Assembly (NCBI GenBank): GCA_021810905.1
Contig: JAJZQH010000006.1
Coordinates: 116,630 to 180,629, forward strand
DNA length: 64,000 nucleotides
Direction of reading: 5' to 3'
Source of the DNA: a bacterium
GTDB lineage: Bacteria; UBA10199; 2-02-FULL-44-16; JAAZCA01
The notes under the pieces are model-generated. The model had not been told where the DNA came from and searched no databases. It was given only the letters and a program-made list of their open reading frames with translations. The position numbers and the translations under genes were made by a program. Shown in pieces: positions 42,958-52,847 of this stretch. Each line of letters begins with the position of its first letter. Positions within the stretch are counted from its first letter, which is position 1.

Positions 42958-43401
42958 TTTCAGGAGTTGCGCCTTTACCGCATCGCTTACAAGCTTGCCG
43001 TCCGCACGCCCGGCCACTTTGGGCCCCAGCGCCTTCATCACCTTGCCCATGTCCTTTGGCCCTGCGGCGCCGACTTCGGCTATGGTCTGCTCAACGATTT
43101 TCTGGATCTCCCCCTCGGAGAGTGCTGCAGGCAGAAAGGACTGGATGATCTTAAGCTCCGCCGATTCCTTGTCCGCAAGATCGGACCTTCCCCCCTGCTT
43201 GAACATCTCTATGGATTCTCCGCGCTGCTTCGCCAGAGTAGAGAGAACTTTGATGCACTCCGCATCGTCCAGTTCGCCGCGCTTTTCTATCGCGCGGTTC
43301 TTGAAGGCGGCGACGATGAGGCGAAGGCACGCGACTCGCACCGCGTCCTTCGCCTTCATCGCTTCTTTCAGTCTGGCGTTGATCTCGTCGGAAAGAGGCA
43401 T
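42952..43401 (-). CDS. yqeY: GatB/YqeY family protein
   Basis: 149 aa. MPLSDEINARLKEAMKAKD, then RGESIEMFKQGGRSDLADKE and PKDMGKVMKALGPKVAGRADG are characteristic of YqeY, related to the tRNA-binding tail of GatB. Its precise role is unsettled; it may take part in tRNA amidation. Second gene of the rpsU operon. GAGG lies upstream of the ATG. Confidence 0.94.
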   Translation of the reverse strand: MPLSDEINARLKEAMKAKDAVRVACLRLIVAAFKNRAIEKRGELDDAECIKVLSTLAKQRGESIEMFKQGGRSDLADKESAELKIIQSFLPAALSEGEIQKIVEQTIAEVGAAGPKDMGKVMKALGPKVAGRADGKLVSDAVKAQLLKP

Positions 43402-43413
43402 GTGGACCTCGCT

Positions 43414-43596
43414 TTAGAATTTCCTTACGCGCTTCTTTGCCGCTGCCTGCCTCTTCTTCTTTTCCTTGATGGAGGGCTTCTCGTAATGTTCGCGCTTGCG
43501 CAGCTCGGAGAGTATGCCTGCCTTCTCGCACTGCTTCTTGAAACGGCGGAGCGCCTGCTCAAACGTTTCGCCCTCGCGCACTTTGATCCCTGGCAT
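43414..43596 (-). CDS. rpsU: 30S ribosomal protein S21
   Basis: 60 aa. [20 protein letters not shown], then [18 protein letters not shown] and a basic end. First gene of the macromolecular synthesis operon. GAGGGG at 43605-43610 precedes ATG 43596. The leader contains a GCGACGCC/GGCGTCGC hairpin (about 43628-43650) that could modulate expression. Confidence 0.96.
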   Translation of the reverse strand: MPGIKVREGETFEQALRRFKKQCEKAGILSELRKREHYEKPSIKEKKKRQAAAKKRVRKF

Positions 43597-43659
43597 TCGA
43601 AATCACCCCTCTCCTGAGAAAAATTTTGCGACGCCTGTGGATGGCGTCGCGAATCCCGC

Positions 43660-43695
43660 AAAAAGTCGGGTACTTGTATCAAAAGTGCCCGACTT
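43660..43695 (-). terminator. Terminator of the rumA-like gene, overlapping a candidate rpsU promoter
   Basis: On the minus strand AAGTCGGGCACTT (43695-43683) pairs with AAGTACCCGACTT (43675-43663) with one mismatch, followed by TTTTT. The same stretch offers TTGACA (43700-43695) and TACAAG (43678-43673), 16 nt apart, as an rpsU promoter. Termination and initiation signals are thus superposed. Confidence 0.75.
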
Positions 43696-43734
43696 GTCAA
43701 GGATAGAAAAAAGATAAAATATCAATATATTCAA

Positions 43735-44811
43735 CTAAATAGCCGATGCAGAGCCCTGTCCGATGCGGGTGAACAGCGACAGTGACTCCACATGAAAAGT
43801 CTGCGGGAACATGTCCACGGGCTGCGTGCGGACGAGCCTGTATCCGCGCCCTGTAAGGATACGCGCGTCGCGCGCGAGCGTGGCAGGATCGCAGGAGATG
43901 TAGAGGATGGACGCGGGCGAGGCTTCTGCGACCGCATCTATCGAATCGTCGCAACCCTTGCGCGGCGGATCGACAACAACGACGTCGCAGCCGCGGCCGT
44001 GCCTCTGCACTGCGCGATGAGCGGGCATGCACGCGAACTGCACGTTGGTCGCGCGCTCCGTCTCCATCCTGAGCTGCGCCTCGCGGATTGCGCGGCCGTC
44101 GATATCCGACGCCGTGACGTGTTCCGCAGTCTTTGCGATGGAGAACGTGAAGTTGCCCGAACCGGCGTACAGCTCGAGCACCGATCCGTGCCGAACCTCG
44201 GAGAGCCAGGCGCACAAGAGATCCGCGAGCACCTTGTTCTGGGCGCTGTTGACCTGCGAAAAACTTTCGTCCCCGGCGATACGAAGCGCGACGCCGCGCG
44301 TGCGTTTTCTAAATTCTTCCCTGCGCTCGTTCAGCTGGCGGTTGATTCCCTCTTCAGCGATGAAGCAGGTTTCGAATTCCACGACTTCCCTGGATCTCGG
44401 CATATAGTAACCAACCCGGCCCTGCGCATCGACGTGAAGCTGAATGCGGTTGCGGTAGTGCCACTCGCATGGAGACGGAATCGTATCCAGCACCGAGGCG
44501 CCGGAGATCCTGCCAATGCGCTCCAGGGTCTCTGCCAGTATCGTGCGTTTCCATCTCAGCTGATCGTCGTAGGAGATGTGCTGCCACTGACAGCCGCCGC
44601 ATTTTCCGAAGGCGGGACATCGCGGAGCGACGCGGCACTTCGCAGGCAGAATGACGGATTTGATGACGCCGAACGCAACCCCGCCTCGCTCGTCGGAGAT
44701 ATCGATTTCGAGCTCGTCTCCTGGAGCAGAGTACGGCACGAAGATGCGGCGTCCGTCGACAGTGCCGATCCCATGTCCGCCGTGAACGAGTTTTTCTATC
44801 GTGATTTTCAT
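43735..44811 (-). CDS. RumA/TrmA-type RNA m5U methyltransferase with [4Fe-4S] site
   Basis: 358 aa. A TRAM domain (KLVHGGHGIGTVDGRRIFV), cluster cysteines in CPAFGKCGGCQWQHISY, the SAM site VLELYAGSGNFTFSIA, VVDPPRKGCD and the catalytic cysteine in LYISCDPATLARDA. It methylates a uridine of 23S rRNA (RumA/RlmD-like) or tRNA; the Fe-S site favours the rRNA branch. ATG 44811 lies 1 nt after the ftsY stop. Confidence 0.92.
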   Translation of the reverse strand: MKITIEKLVHGGHGIGTVDGRRIFVPYSAPGDELEIDISDERGGVAFGVIKSVILPAKCRVAPRCPAFGKCGGCQWQHISYDDQLRWKRTILAETLERIGRISGASVLDTIPSPCEWHYRNRIQLHVDAQGRVGYYMPRSREVVEFETCFIAEEGINRQLNERREEFRKRTRGVALRIAGDESFSQVNSAQNKVLADLLCAWLSEVRHGSVLELYAGSGNFTFSIAKTAEHVTASDIDGRAIREAQLRMETERATNVQFACMPAHRAVQRHGRGCDVVVVDPPRKGCDDSIDAVAEASPASILYISCDPATLARDARILTGRGYRLVRTQPVDMFPQTFHVESLSLFTRIGQGSASAI

Positions 44812-44812
44812 C

Positions 44813-45784
44813 TTATCCGAGAATCGCGCGAACAAATTCGCCCGCGTCAAAGGGCTTCAGGTCTTCCATGCGTTCGCCTACGCCCACGTGCGTCACGGGC
44901 AGATTCAGCTCTCCGGATACTGCAAGCAGCACGCCGCCCTTTGCCGTGCCGTCGAGCTTTGTGACCACGACGCTCGTGAGTCCCACGGCATCGTTAAACT
45001 GACGCGCCTGCACGAGCCCGTTCGATCCGACGGTGGCGTCTATCACGAGTATCTTCTCGTGCGGCGCGCCCGGCATCGCGCGGCCGATCACGCGCATGAC
45101 CTTGCCGAGCTCGTCCATCAGGTTGCCCTTGGTGTGGAGCCTGCCGGCGGTATCTATTATCACCACGTCAAAGCCCTTTGCCTTGGCCTTTGACACGCCG
45201 TCGAAAGCGACCGCAGCTGCATCAGCGCCCGTGCCCTGCGCAACTACCTCGCAACCTAAACGCCTGCCCCACTCCTTGAGCTGTTCGACTGCCGCCGCGC
45301 GGAACGTATCTGCAGCGACGAGAAGTACCTTCTTTCCTTCGCGCTGATATCGATGCGCAAGCTTCGCGATAGTCGTCGTCTTGCCGACGCCGTTGACTCC
45401 GACGACGACCACGACGTGCGGAGAAACATTAGCCGCATCAGAAGTTCTGCCCAGCATGCGGATCATTTCATCGGCAAGGACCTGTTTGAGACAATCGCAG
45501 GACTTCTCATTGCGCGCGGATTTCAGCAGGCGCTGCGTAACATCCGGCCCAACGTCCGCTTCAATGAGCGCCGATTCGAGGTCGGACCAGAACGCTTCAT
45601 CGACCGACGATCTCCCGAGAATGGAGGAGAGCCTGCCGCCGATGCGCAGGCGCGCGCCTGCTTCGACGGTGACGGGTTGCGCCGCTCCCCTCCGTCTCTT
45701 TCTCAGGAGCGCCGCCGTAATCATGACTGCGGCGGCAACTGCGGCCGCCGCGACAAACCAGTAATATATCGGGACTGTATTCAT
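44813..45784 (-). CDS. ftsY: Signal recognition particle receptor FtsY
   Basis: 323 aa. One N-terminal membrane segment (residues about 7-27) replaces the acidic A domain, then the NG domain: GVNGVGKTTTIAKLAHRY (P-loop), DTFRAAAVEQL, DTAGRLHTKGNLMDEL, TKLDGTAKGG and GVGERMEDLKPFD. It docks SRP-bound ribosomes at the membrane; the SRP RNA gene is 20 kb away. It is probably transcribed with smc (70-nt gap) and the methyltransferase. Confidence 0.96.
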   Translation of the reverse strand: MNTVPIYYWFVAAAAVAAAVMITAALLRKRRRGAAQPVTVEAGARLRIGGRLSSILGRSSVDEAFWSDLESALIEADVGPDVTQRLLKSARNEKSCDCLKQVLADEMIRMLGRTSDAANVSPHVVVVVGVNGVGKTTTIAKLAHRYQREGKKVLLVAADTFRAAAVEQLKEWGRRLGCEVVAQGTGADAAAVAFDGVSKAKAKGFDVVIIDTAGRLHTKGNLMDELGKVMRVIGRAMPGAPHEKILVIDATVGSNGLVQARQFNDAVGLTSVVVTKLDGTAKGGVLLAVSGELNLPVTHVGVGERMEDLKPFDAGEFVRAILG

Positions 45785-45854
45785 ATTATTCAGATGGTCT
45801 CTCAGTGAAAAAATTTCGTCCGCGAATCATGGATTCGCAGTCACTTTGCAGTCT

Positions 45855-48800
45855 TTAAGCAACAGCGGATTCCTCGGCAGGCTCGGAAGCGTCCGGCTCG
45901 CCCTTCTCCTCGCCAAGCCGCACGGATACCAGCTTGGAGACGCCAGCCTCTTCCATCGTAACTCCGTAGAGGAGATCGGCCAGCTCCATCGTGCGCTTGT
46001 TGTGCGTGATGAGGATGAACTGCGAGTGCGGCGTCATGTGGCGAATGAGATCGTTGAAGCGATCGATGTTCGCATCGTCGAGCGGCGCGTCCACCTCGTC
46101 GAGCAGACAGAACGGGCTGGGCTTGATGAGGAAGATGGAGAATATGAGAGCCACGGCCGTGAGCGCTTTTTCTCCGCCCGAGAGCAGGGTGATGGACTGG
46201 AGCTTCTTTCCTGGCGGCTGCGCCACGATCTCGATTCCGGTCTCAAGCAGGTTCTCCTCGTCGGTCAGCACGAGGCTTGCCCGTCCGCCGCGGAAGAGCT
46301 TGGGGAAGAGCATCTGGAACTCTTCGTTCACCGCGTCGAACGCGCGGCGGAAGCGCTGCCGGCTCGTGCGGTTGATCTTCTGGATCGCCTTCGAGAGGTT
46401 TTCGATCGACGCGGTGAGATCCGCGTGCTGTCGCGAGAGGAACTCCTGCCGCTCGGTCAGTTCGTCGAACTCCTTGATGGCGTCGACGTTCACCGGGCCG
46501 ATCTTGTCGAGCCGGTCCTTCAATTCCGCAACGGCCTGTTCTTCGGTCTCGATGTCCAGATCGTCCTTCGCGTATTCTGCGTAGGAAGAGGCGATATCTA
46601 TATGATAGCGATCGCGGATGCCGTCCATCAGGTAACGCTCTGTCCCGCGGTGCTCGGTAAGCGTTATATCAAGCTCGTGAACGCGGGAGAGCGATTCGTC
46701 GTGGCGCTTTCTCACGTCCCTGATCGCGAGCTCCCTGTCTCGCAGTGCAACCTGCCCGGCTTCGTAGCGTTCTTCAAGCACGCGGCGCGATTCCGAGAGC
46801 CTGGCCGAGGCGCGGATTGCGAGGTCCATATCCGAGCGAAAACCCTCGATCTCGCGATCGAGAACCGCGTCGCGCAGCTCGGATGCGCCCACCTCGCTCT
46901 CTATGCGGCCGATGGCGATGAGCGTCAGCGTGCGTTGGCGTATGAGGCTTGCGACCTCGCGAGTGAGCGAGGACTGGCGCTCCTCGGCCTGGGCGAGTTC
47001 GACTTTCAGATCGACCAGCTTCTGCTCGCGGCCGCCAAGTTCTGTGGAAAGTTCGGCCAGGGCCGTCTGGGCCTCGGCGAGGCGCGCTTCTGCGGTAGCG
47101 CGGTCGGTTGCGTGCTGCTCGCGGCTGAGCTGTGCATCCACTCTCGCGCGCTCTATCTCGCGCAACTCCTCAGACAGCGCGGCGAGCTCAATCGTGAGCT
47201 GATCGCGCTCCGCCTCGCAGCGGGCGAGTTCGTCGCGCGAGCGTTCCAGGTCGCGCTCCTGGCCCACGAATTTTATATCCTCGCCGTGCGAGTCGCGGCG
47301 CAAACCCTCCGCGTGTTCCTCTATCGACTTAACGCGATCGCGCAGCTTCACGGCCTCGCCCTCGGCGCGCGTGAGCTCGCCCGCCAGGTGCGACACCTCA
47401 TCTTCCAGCTCCTTTGCACGGCGCTTCTGCGTGATGAGCTGCTCCTCGACGCCCGAGCTGGAGCCGCCCGTAACCACGCCGCTCGGATCGATCACACAAC
47501 CGTCGCGCGTGACGAACGTCCTCTGATATTCGCCGCTCTCCCAAAGGCCAAGCGCGCGGGAAAGGTCCTCAACGAGGACCACGTCTCCCAGCAGATAGTC
47601 GCATATCTGGCGATGCTCGTCGTTCATGCGCACGAAGTTGCGCATTGGACCCACGACGCCTTCGCCGGCGGGCTCCATACCGACCGGCCCCGCGCTGCGC
47701 ACGCCCAGAGGTATAAACGAACTGCGGCCGCTCGACGCCTGTCTGAGATAATCTATGGCTGCGCTGCCTTCCTCATGCGAACGCACGACGACATACTGCA
47801 GCCGCTCGCCGAGAACGGCTCCCAGCGCGGCTTCGTACTCGGGTTCCGTCTCCACTATCTCGCTCACGGTCCCGAAGATGCCGGCAAGCTTCTCGCCGTC
47901 CGCATCGGTGCGCGAGAGCACTGCGCGCACGCCGTCGCGGTACCCTTCGAGGTTCTTGCGGAGTTCGCGGATCGAATTGAGGCGGGAGCGCTTGTCGGCC
48001 AGCTCGTCGCGCATGCCCTGCAAGCCTCCCTCCGCTTCGGCGAGCGCTGCCCGTTGCTGCGCAAGCGTTGCCGAGGCGGCCTCCTGTTCCTGCGTAAGCT
48101 GGAGCTTGAGCTGTCTGGCGCCGTCGAGTTCCCTCTGTCTGCGGTCTATGTCTTCGGAGAGCTCTCCGCGGCGGCGATCCACCGCGTCTATGCCCGCCTG
48201 ATCCTTCGCTATGCGGCCCGTCACTTCCACGCTTCGGCGTTCGAGGTTCTCAAGCTTCGCGTTCAGGTTCGCCACCGCCTCGCCGTCGGACATCACCGTC
48301 TTCTGTATTGCGTCGCAATCCTCACGGACCTGACGGTGCTCCTCGCGAAGGGCGGCAACTTCGCCGTCCAGATCTCCAACGTTGTCGGTTGAGCCTGCGA
48401 GTTTGAGATCGGCGGAAGCGAGCTGCGAATTAAAATCCCATAGCTGCTCTTCCATCTGGCGAGCGCGGCCTGCGAGCGATTCGAGTTCGGCGCCCTGCGC
48501 CGCCCTTCGTTCCGCGAGAGAGGAGCGTTCCCTCTGGCGATGCTGCGACTCGGATTCATAGTGCTTGATGGAATGCTGAACGCGGTAGAGGTCCTGCTGA
48601 ACTCCATCCAGCTCCCGCTCTATCTCGGCCTGCGCCAGGCGCGCAGATTCCATCTCAGCCTCGAAGCCCGCAAGTTCCGCCGCGGACGCCGCCTCATCCT
48701 CGCGCAGCTTTCCGCTCTCCATAGCCAGCCGTTCGATCTCCGTACGGAGCGTTCGATAGCGCGTGGCTGCGAGCCGCACTTCGCGCTCGCGCAGCTCCTC

Positions 48801-49466
48801 GCTCACGCGCGTGAAGCGCTCGGCTTTCTTGGCCTGCCTGTTGAGCGAATTGATCTGCCGCGTGAGCTCGGCGAGGATGTCGGTGAGCCGCTGCAGATTC
48901 TGCCGCGTGGAATCCATCTTGCGGAGAGCGGCCTCCTTGCGCGACTTGAACTTGGAGATGCCTGCCGCTTCCTCGATGAGAGTGCGCCTGTCGTCCGGCT
49001 TTGCGGAGACGATGGAGCCCACCATCCCCTGCTCTACTATGGAGTAGGCCTTTGTGCCCACGCCGGTGCCGAGGAAGAGGTCGATGACGTCCTTCAGGCG
49101 GCACGGAGTCTTATTGATGAAGTACTCGCTCTCGCCCGAGCGATAGAGGCGGCGGCCGACCTGGATCTCGCTGTACTGCGAATATTCCGCCGGAGCGCGG
49201 CCGTCGGTGTTATCGAACGTGAGGAAGACCTGCGACATGCCCATGGGCGCGCGACTCTCGCAGCCATTGAAGATTACATCTTCCATCGCCGCGCCGCGCA
49301 AATGCTTTGCGCTCATCTCGCCCATGACCCAGCGGATGGCGTCCACTATGTTCGATTTTCCGCAACCGTTCGGGCCCACTACTCCGGTGATGCCCTCTTC
49401 GAAGCTGACAACAGTTCGGTCTGCGAAGGATTTGAAACCGGCCATCTCAAGGGTCTTGAGGCGCAT
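45855..49466 (-). CDS. smc: Chromosome segregation protein SMC
   Basis: 1203 aa. N-terminal ATP-binding head with GPNGCGKSNIVDAIRWVMGE, long coiled coils interrupted by a hinge (about residues 520-640, GVVGPMRNFVRMND), and a C-terminal head with the signature LLSGGEKALTAVALIF and Walker B FCLLDEVDAPLDDAN. It forms the condensin ring with ScpA/ScpB, which are not in this window. TAATCT lies 4 nt before the ATG. Confidence 0.97.
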   Translation of the reverse strand: MRLKTLEMAGFKSFADRTVVSFEEGITGVVGPNGCGKSNIVDAIRWVMGEMSAKHLRGAAMEDVIFNGCESRAPMGMSQVFLTFDNTDGRAPAEYSQYSEIQVGRRLYRSGESEYFINKTPCRLKDVIDLFLGTGVGTKAYSIVEQGMVGSIVSAKPDDRRTLIEEAAGISKFKSRKEAALRKMDSTRQNLQRLTDILAELTRQINSLNRQAKKAERFTRVSEELREREVRLAATRYRTLRTEIERLAMESGKLREDEAASAAELAGFEAEMESARLAQAEIERELDGVQQDLYRVQHSIKHYESESQHRQRERSSLAERRAAQGAELESLAGRARQMEEQLWDFNSQLASADLKLAGSTDNVGDLDGEVAALREEHRQVREDCDAIQKTVMSDGEAVANLNAKLENLERRSVEVTGRIAKDQAGIDAVDRRRGELSEDIDRRQRELDGARQLKLQLTQEQEAASATLAQQRAALAEAEGGLQGMRDELADKRSRLNSIRELRKNLEGYRDGVRAVLSRTDADGEKLAGIFGTVSEIVETEPEYEAALGAVLGERLQYVVVRSHEEGSAAIDYLRQASSGRSSFIPLGVRSAGPVGMEPAGEGVVGPMRNFVRMNDEHRQICDYLLGDVVLVEDLSRALGLWESGEYQRTFVTRDGCVIDPSGVVTGGSSSGVEEQLITQKRRAKELEDEVSHLAGELTRAEGEAVKLRDRVKSIEEHAEGLRRDSHGEDIKFVGQERDLERSRDELARCEAERDQLTIELAALSEELREIERARVDAQLSREQHATDRATAEARLAEAQTALAELSTELGGREQKLVDLKVELAQAEERQSSLTREVASLIRQRTLTLIAIGRIESEVGASELRDAVLDREIEGFRSDMDLAIRASARLSESRRVLEERYEAGQVALRDRELAIRDVRKRHDESLSRVHELDITLTEHRGTERYLMDGIRDRYHIDIASSYAEYAKDDLDIETEEQAVAELKDRLDKIGPVNVDAIKEFDELTERQEFLSRQHADLTASIENLSKAIQKINRTSRQRFRRAFDAVNEEFQMLFPKLFRGGRASLVLTDEENLLETGIEIVAQPPGKKLQSITLLSGGEKALTAVALIFSIFLIKPSPFCLLDEVDAPLDDANIDRFNDLIRHMTPHSQFILITHNKRTMELADLLYGVTMEEAGVSKLVSVRLGEEKGEPDASEPAEESAVA

Positions 49467-49674
49467 GGTAGATTATCTCTCTTTAATGTGCCGCAGCTGT
49501 CTCGCCGCGTCAGTATGACTCCCACCTTATCGGCTGGACTGCTGGGAAAGTTGTCTGGAAATTTCCCTGTTCAAGCGTAATTTTTATACGCCAAACCCCC
49601 ATTAGTAGTGGCTGCCAAATTTTTGGCGACTATATGTTGCGGTGTCAAAAAAGCAAGGATTTTCATTGAGTTTC

Positions 49675-50850
49675 CTAGTCCGGATCATAGGTCGCAACCA
49701 CGGAGAGCGAGGGGATATCGATGATCGAGATTGTGTTCGACTCCACATTGCCCACATAGACGTATTTATCGACGCCGTCGTTGGTCCGGTACAGAGCCAG
49801 GGAAAACGGCTGCAGGCCGACCGATATTGTAGCATCCGCAGCAGTGGCGGTTGTTACGTTGGCCAGGTTAATTACCGATACGGTGTCGTCGTCCTGGTTC
49901 GTCACAAATGCATACTGACTCGTGAGCAGGACCTCCTGCGGGTTCTGGCCCACATCGATCATGGAAACGAGGAGATTATTATCATTCTTATCGAGCTGCC
50001 AGGTGGTTGTGTTGTCATAAAGCGGCGTGAGCGTGGAGGGGTCAAGCACGGTAAGCGTGCGGCGATAGTCGCCATCCTCGTCGCCCTCTCCAACTACATA
50101 TATATACTTTCCGTCGGTGGCGATGCCGCGCGGGTTCTGCACGTCGGAGATAAAGTAATCCACGGGCACGGCGCCGGTAACACCCGCGTCGTCGAGGTTT
50201 ACAACCATGATGCCGCCGAACTCACGCGAGAGGAAGGCCTGGTTGTTGAGCAATGCGATATGGTTTACCTCGACGTTCGAGAGCTCACCGCCGTTTGCGA
50301 GCGTAGTGGTGATCATGATGCTGCCCGCAGTAGGGCTGGCATTGTTGGTATCGACGTACTGCAGCTCGCCGGAACTCGTCGTTATCCATACGCGCGCCGC
50401 GGGATAGCAGCAGGATATGGCGTAGGGATTCTCGCCGAGCTGCAGCGAGTTGTACGAAAGAAAATTGGTGGAGAGCTCGTCGACGTTGAAGACGAACAGT
50501 GCGTCGTTGGTGGCATTGTCGTTAGCGCTGAAACGATTGGGTACATAGGCGGTATTTTGCCCGACATTCAGATATATTTGGCCCGAAAAGCTGGGGGTCT
50601 CGACACTCTTGATGAGCGTGGGCGCCAGGGGGTTGGTGATATCCAGCACCTGGAAAGAGCCCTTGGTCCAGTCGTAGAGGACCTTGGCGTTGGAATTTAC
50701 GAGGTAGAGCCTGTTGGTGTTCACGTCCACGGCCATGGCGCTGGGCGTGGCGATATTGTCTCCGGGCTCGCTGAATATGCTGCCCTGCTGGGCGCAGCCC
50801 GCAAGTGAAACAGCCATCATGATTGTAAGCGTAATGAGAAAACGACGCAT
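49675..50850 (-). CDS. Lipoprotein with YncE-like beta-propeller
   Basis: 391 aa. Lipobox LAGC (signal MRRFLITLTIMMAVSLAGC). Repeats of the form AMAVDVNTNRLYLVNS, GIATDGKYIYVVGEG and YVYVGNVESNTISIIDIP make a seven-bladed propeller. It is likely surface-exposed or periplasmic and binds an unknown partner. GGAGGGG lies before ATG 50850; an upstream in-frame start at 50868 is not favoured. The gap 49467-49674 between it and smc holds no gene. Inverted repeats GCCAAATTTTTGGC (49613-49626) and GCGTA...TACGC (about 49575-49591) are there. Confidence 0.78.
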   Translation of the reverse strand: MRRFLITLTIMMAVSLAGCAQQGSIFSEPGDNIATPSAMAVDVNTNRLYLVNSNAKVLYDWTKGSFQVLDITNPLAPTLIKSVETPSFSGQIYLNVGQNTAYVPNRFSANDNATNDALFVFNVDELSTNFLSYNSLQLGENPYAISCCYPAARVWITTSSGELQYVDTNNASPTAGSIMITTTLANGGELSNVEVNHIALLNNQAFLSREFGGIMVVNLDDAGVTGAVPVDYFISDVQNPRGIATDGKYIYVVGEGDEDGDYRRTLTVLDPSTLTPLYDNTTTWQLDKNDNNLLVSMIDVGQNPQEVLLTSQYAFVTNQDDDTVSVINLANVTTATAADATISVGLQPFSLALYRTNDGVDKYVYVGNVESNTISIIDIPSLSVVATYDPD

Positions 50851-50924
50851 TGAAGCCCCTCCAGTCATGGCCTCTTAGCGAAAACGGGCTGGGCTGTCCA
50901 CGCAAAACCTCCTTCGGCGGACAA

Positions 50925-50955
50925 AAATATGGGCGGCCCGGAGCCGCCCATATTT
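50925..50955 (-). terminator. Rho-independent terminator
   Basis: AAATATGGGCGGC (50925-50937) pairs with GCCGCCCATATTT (50943-50955), and on the minus strand TTTTT follows. It ends the leftward exported-protein gene at 50974. Confidence 0.88.
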
Positions 50956-50973
50956 CCTGTATTTGCGCCGCAA

Positions 50974-51687
50974 TTACTTACGGAATTTTGTCGTGGAGAC
51001 CATCTTCTGGCAGCGCGGCTTGAGTTGGTCGCTGTATTCGGTGAACGATTCCGTCTTGTCCTTGGACTTCGAGCGCATGGAGCACATCAGCGTATAGTTA
51101 TCCAGCATCTTGCCGTTCTGACGCTTCATGATGACCGTGGTCGTATAGCGCCACTTCTTCTTCTCGGGGCAGCGGACGGTCATCCATGGGGCGCTCGTCC
51201 CTCCCCACTTCACGTTCGTGCGCTCGATGGTCTCGCACTCGGGCTTATCCAACTGTTCCGGTTTTTCAGCTTTTTCCGATTTCTCGACCTTTCCCGGCTT
51301 GACCTTGGGGGCCATCTTCTTCGCGGCGTTGATGTCCATGATCATGAGGTTTGCGGAAGGATCGTCGTCGAGCTTGCCCGCCTCGCACTTATTTCCCTCG
51401 GTGAAGCAGACGCTCAGCATGCGCGGCATCTCCATCTTCATGCCGGGGATATTAATGCCCTTCACGTCCATGTTCACATCGCCGCCCATCTTTGATTCGT
51501 TGGCGTTCCAGTCGCTCGAATATTTGAGCTCAAACTTGTAATCGTAGTTCGTGTAGGTCTTGTCCTGCGTGGAGCCTTTTGTCTCGGCCGCGGCTCCGGC
51601 TTCTTCGGACTTTTTCTTTGCCTGCGCTGCGAAAGAAAGCGCCAATACGCAGGCGAATGCTACGACCGGCAATCCCCATCTCTTCAT
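50974..51687 (-). CDS. Exported protein of unknown function
   Basis: 237 aa. Signal peptide with AQA cleavage (residue about 24), then YTNYDYKFELKYSSDWNANES, a PsbP/MOG1-like start found in proteins that end a signal with Y-x-F-x-x-P/Y-x-W. Six cysteines. A K/E/P-rich insert (VKPGKVEKSEKAEKPEQL) lies at about residue 140. AGGAGG sits 7 nt before ATG 51687. Periplasmic location is likely, function unknown. Confidence 0.68.
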   Translation of the reverse strand: MKRWGLPVVAFACVLALSFAAQAKKKSEEAGAAAETKGSTQDKTYTNYDYKFELKYSSDWNANESKMGGDVNMDVKGINIPGMKMEMPRMLSVCFTEGNKCEAGKLDDDPSANLMIMDINAAKKMAPKVKPGKVEKSEKAEKPEQLDKPECETIERTNVKWGGTSAPWMTVRCPEKKKWRYTTTVIMKRQNGKMLDNYTLMCSMRSKSKDKTESFTEYSDQLKPRCQKMVSTTKFRK

Positions 51688-51781
51688 ATTATGCCTCCTG
51701 TTATTGATTGCGATTATCACCGATGCATCTAAGTGAAGAACCTCTTCTCATATGAGAGGCCTGCGTGCAAGCCCCGACGTC

Positions 51782-52603
51782 TTATGCAATCGCCAACTCC
51801 CGGCGCGCCATTTCCGGAGTCGCCACCGGACGGCCATATTCCCTGGCGATGCGCGCGACGCGCTCCACGAGCTGCGCGTTGCTCTCGGCCAGGACGCCCT
51901 TGTGATAATAGACATTGTCCTCATAGCCCACGCGCACGTTGCCGCCGGATACTACCGCCACCGTGGCGCAGGGGAGTTCAAAGCGGCCGATGCCGGCCAC
52001 AGCCCACGTATCCTCAGGATCTATGGAGTCAATCATGAAACTGAGATTGCGCAGATCGCCGGATAGCCCGCCGGGCACGCCAAGCACGAACTGGTAATGG
52101 ATCGGATGCGAGAGCAGTCCGTCCTTGAGGAGCTTCCTCGCGATTTCTATGTGGCCCGCGTCGTAGACCTCCACCTCTGGCATGACCTTGAGTTCGCGCA
52201 TGCGCGCGGCGAGCGCACGCACGTCGTTCGGGTAATTGAGAAACACGTCGTCGCCGAAGTTCATGGACGCGATGTTGAGCGAGGCCATCTCAGGCTTGAG
52301 GTGTACTATCGGCGCAACGCGTTTCTCCATAGCCTCACCCACGGCTCCGCCCGTGGAGACCTGAATGATCGGCGCGGGATCGCATGCGGCGCGAATCGCC
52401 TCGATGGACGCGCGGAAACGATCGAGCGACTGCGTGGGTTTGCCCTGCTCGTCGCGCACGTGCAGATGGATGACGGCCGCGCCCGCCTTCACGCACGCAG
52501 CCGCGGCCTTTGCCTGCTCCTCCGGCGTGATCGGCAAAGTCGGGTTCATCTCGCGCGTGGTCTCGGCACCGGTGATGGCGGCGGTAATAATGAGTGGGCG
52601 CAT
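51782..52603 (-). CDS. Beta-keto acid cleavage enzyme (BKACE, DUF849; Kce-like)
   Basis: 273 aa TIM barrel. Zinc ligands in AAVIHLHVRDEQGKPT (H-x-H), then IQVSTGGA, and the C-terminal GGNVRVGYEDNVYYHKG, all typical of the family. Members cleave beta-keto acids with acetyl-CoA to acetoacetate plus an acyl-CoA; the reference enzyme acts on 3-keto-5-aminohexanoate in lysine fermentation. No other kam/kdd genes are near, so the substrate is open. AGGAGG precedes ATG 52603. The 244-nt gap to the next gene has no gene; GCCAGGCACG occurs twice (52731, 52780). Confidence 0.9.
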   Translation of the reverse strand: MRPLIITAAITGAETTREMNPTLPITPEEQAKAAAACVKAGAAVIHLHVRDEQGKPTQSLDRFRASIEAIRAACDPAPIIQVSTGGAVGEAMEKRVAPIVHLKPEMASLNIASMNFGDDVFLNYPNDVRALAARMRELKVMPEVEVYDAGHIEIARKLLKDGLLSHPIHYQFVLGVPGGLSGDLRNLSFMIDSIDPEDTWAVAGIGRFELPCATVAVVSGGNVRVGYEDNVYYHKGVLAESNAQLVERVARIAREYGRPVATPEMARRELAIA

Positions 52604-52847
52604 GAGGGGCCTCCTGGTCGGGTTACTAATTTGTTCCTTGCTAGACTGATAGATTGGAATTGGCAATAGCTTGAACCAGGAATCGAACATTTGTTCGTAG
52701 ATTGCATTCATCCCTACGCACACCAAAGGTGCCAGGCACGAATAATTCTCGATATTTCGATTAGTTACACAACGGCGCCGCCAGGCACGTGTCTTGCTTC
52801 ACACAATGCACGCATAGAGGGAAACACATACCTCAGCTGGAGGCCAA

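Noticed and set aside
45846..48392. 848-codon open frame on the + strand
   Set aside because: It lies fully antisense to smc, whose motifs are unmistakable; the frame is open only because of GC-biased codon use.
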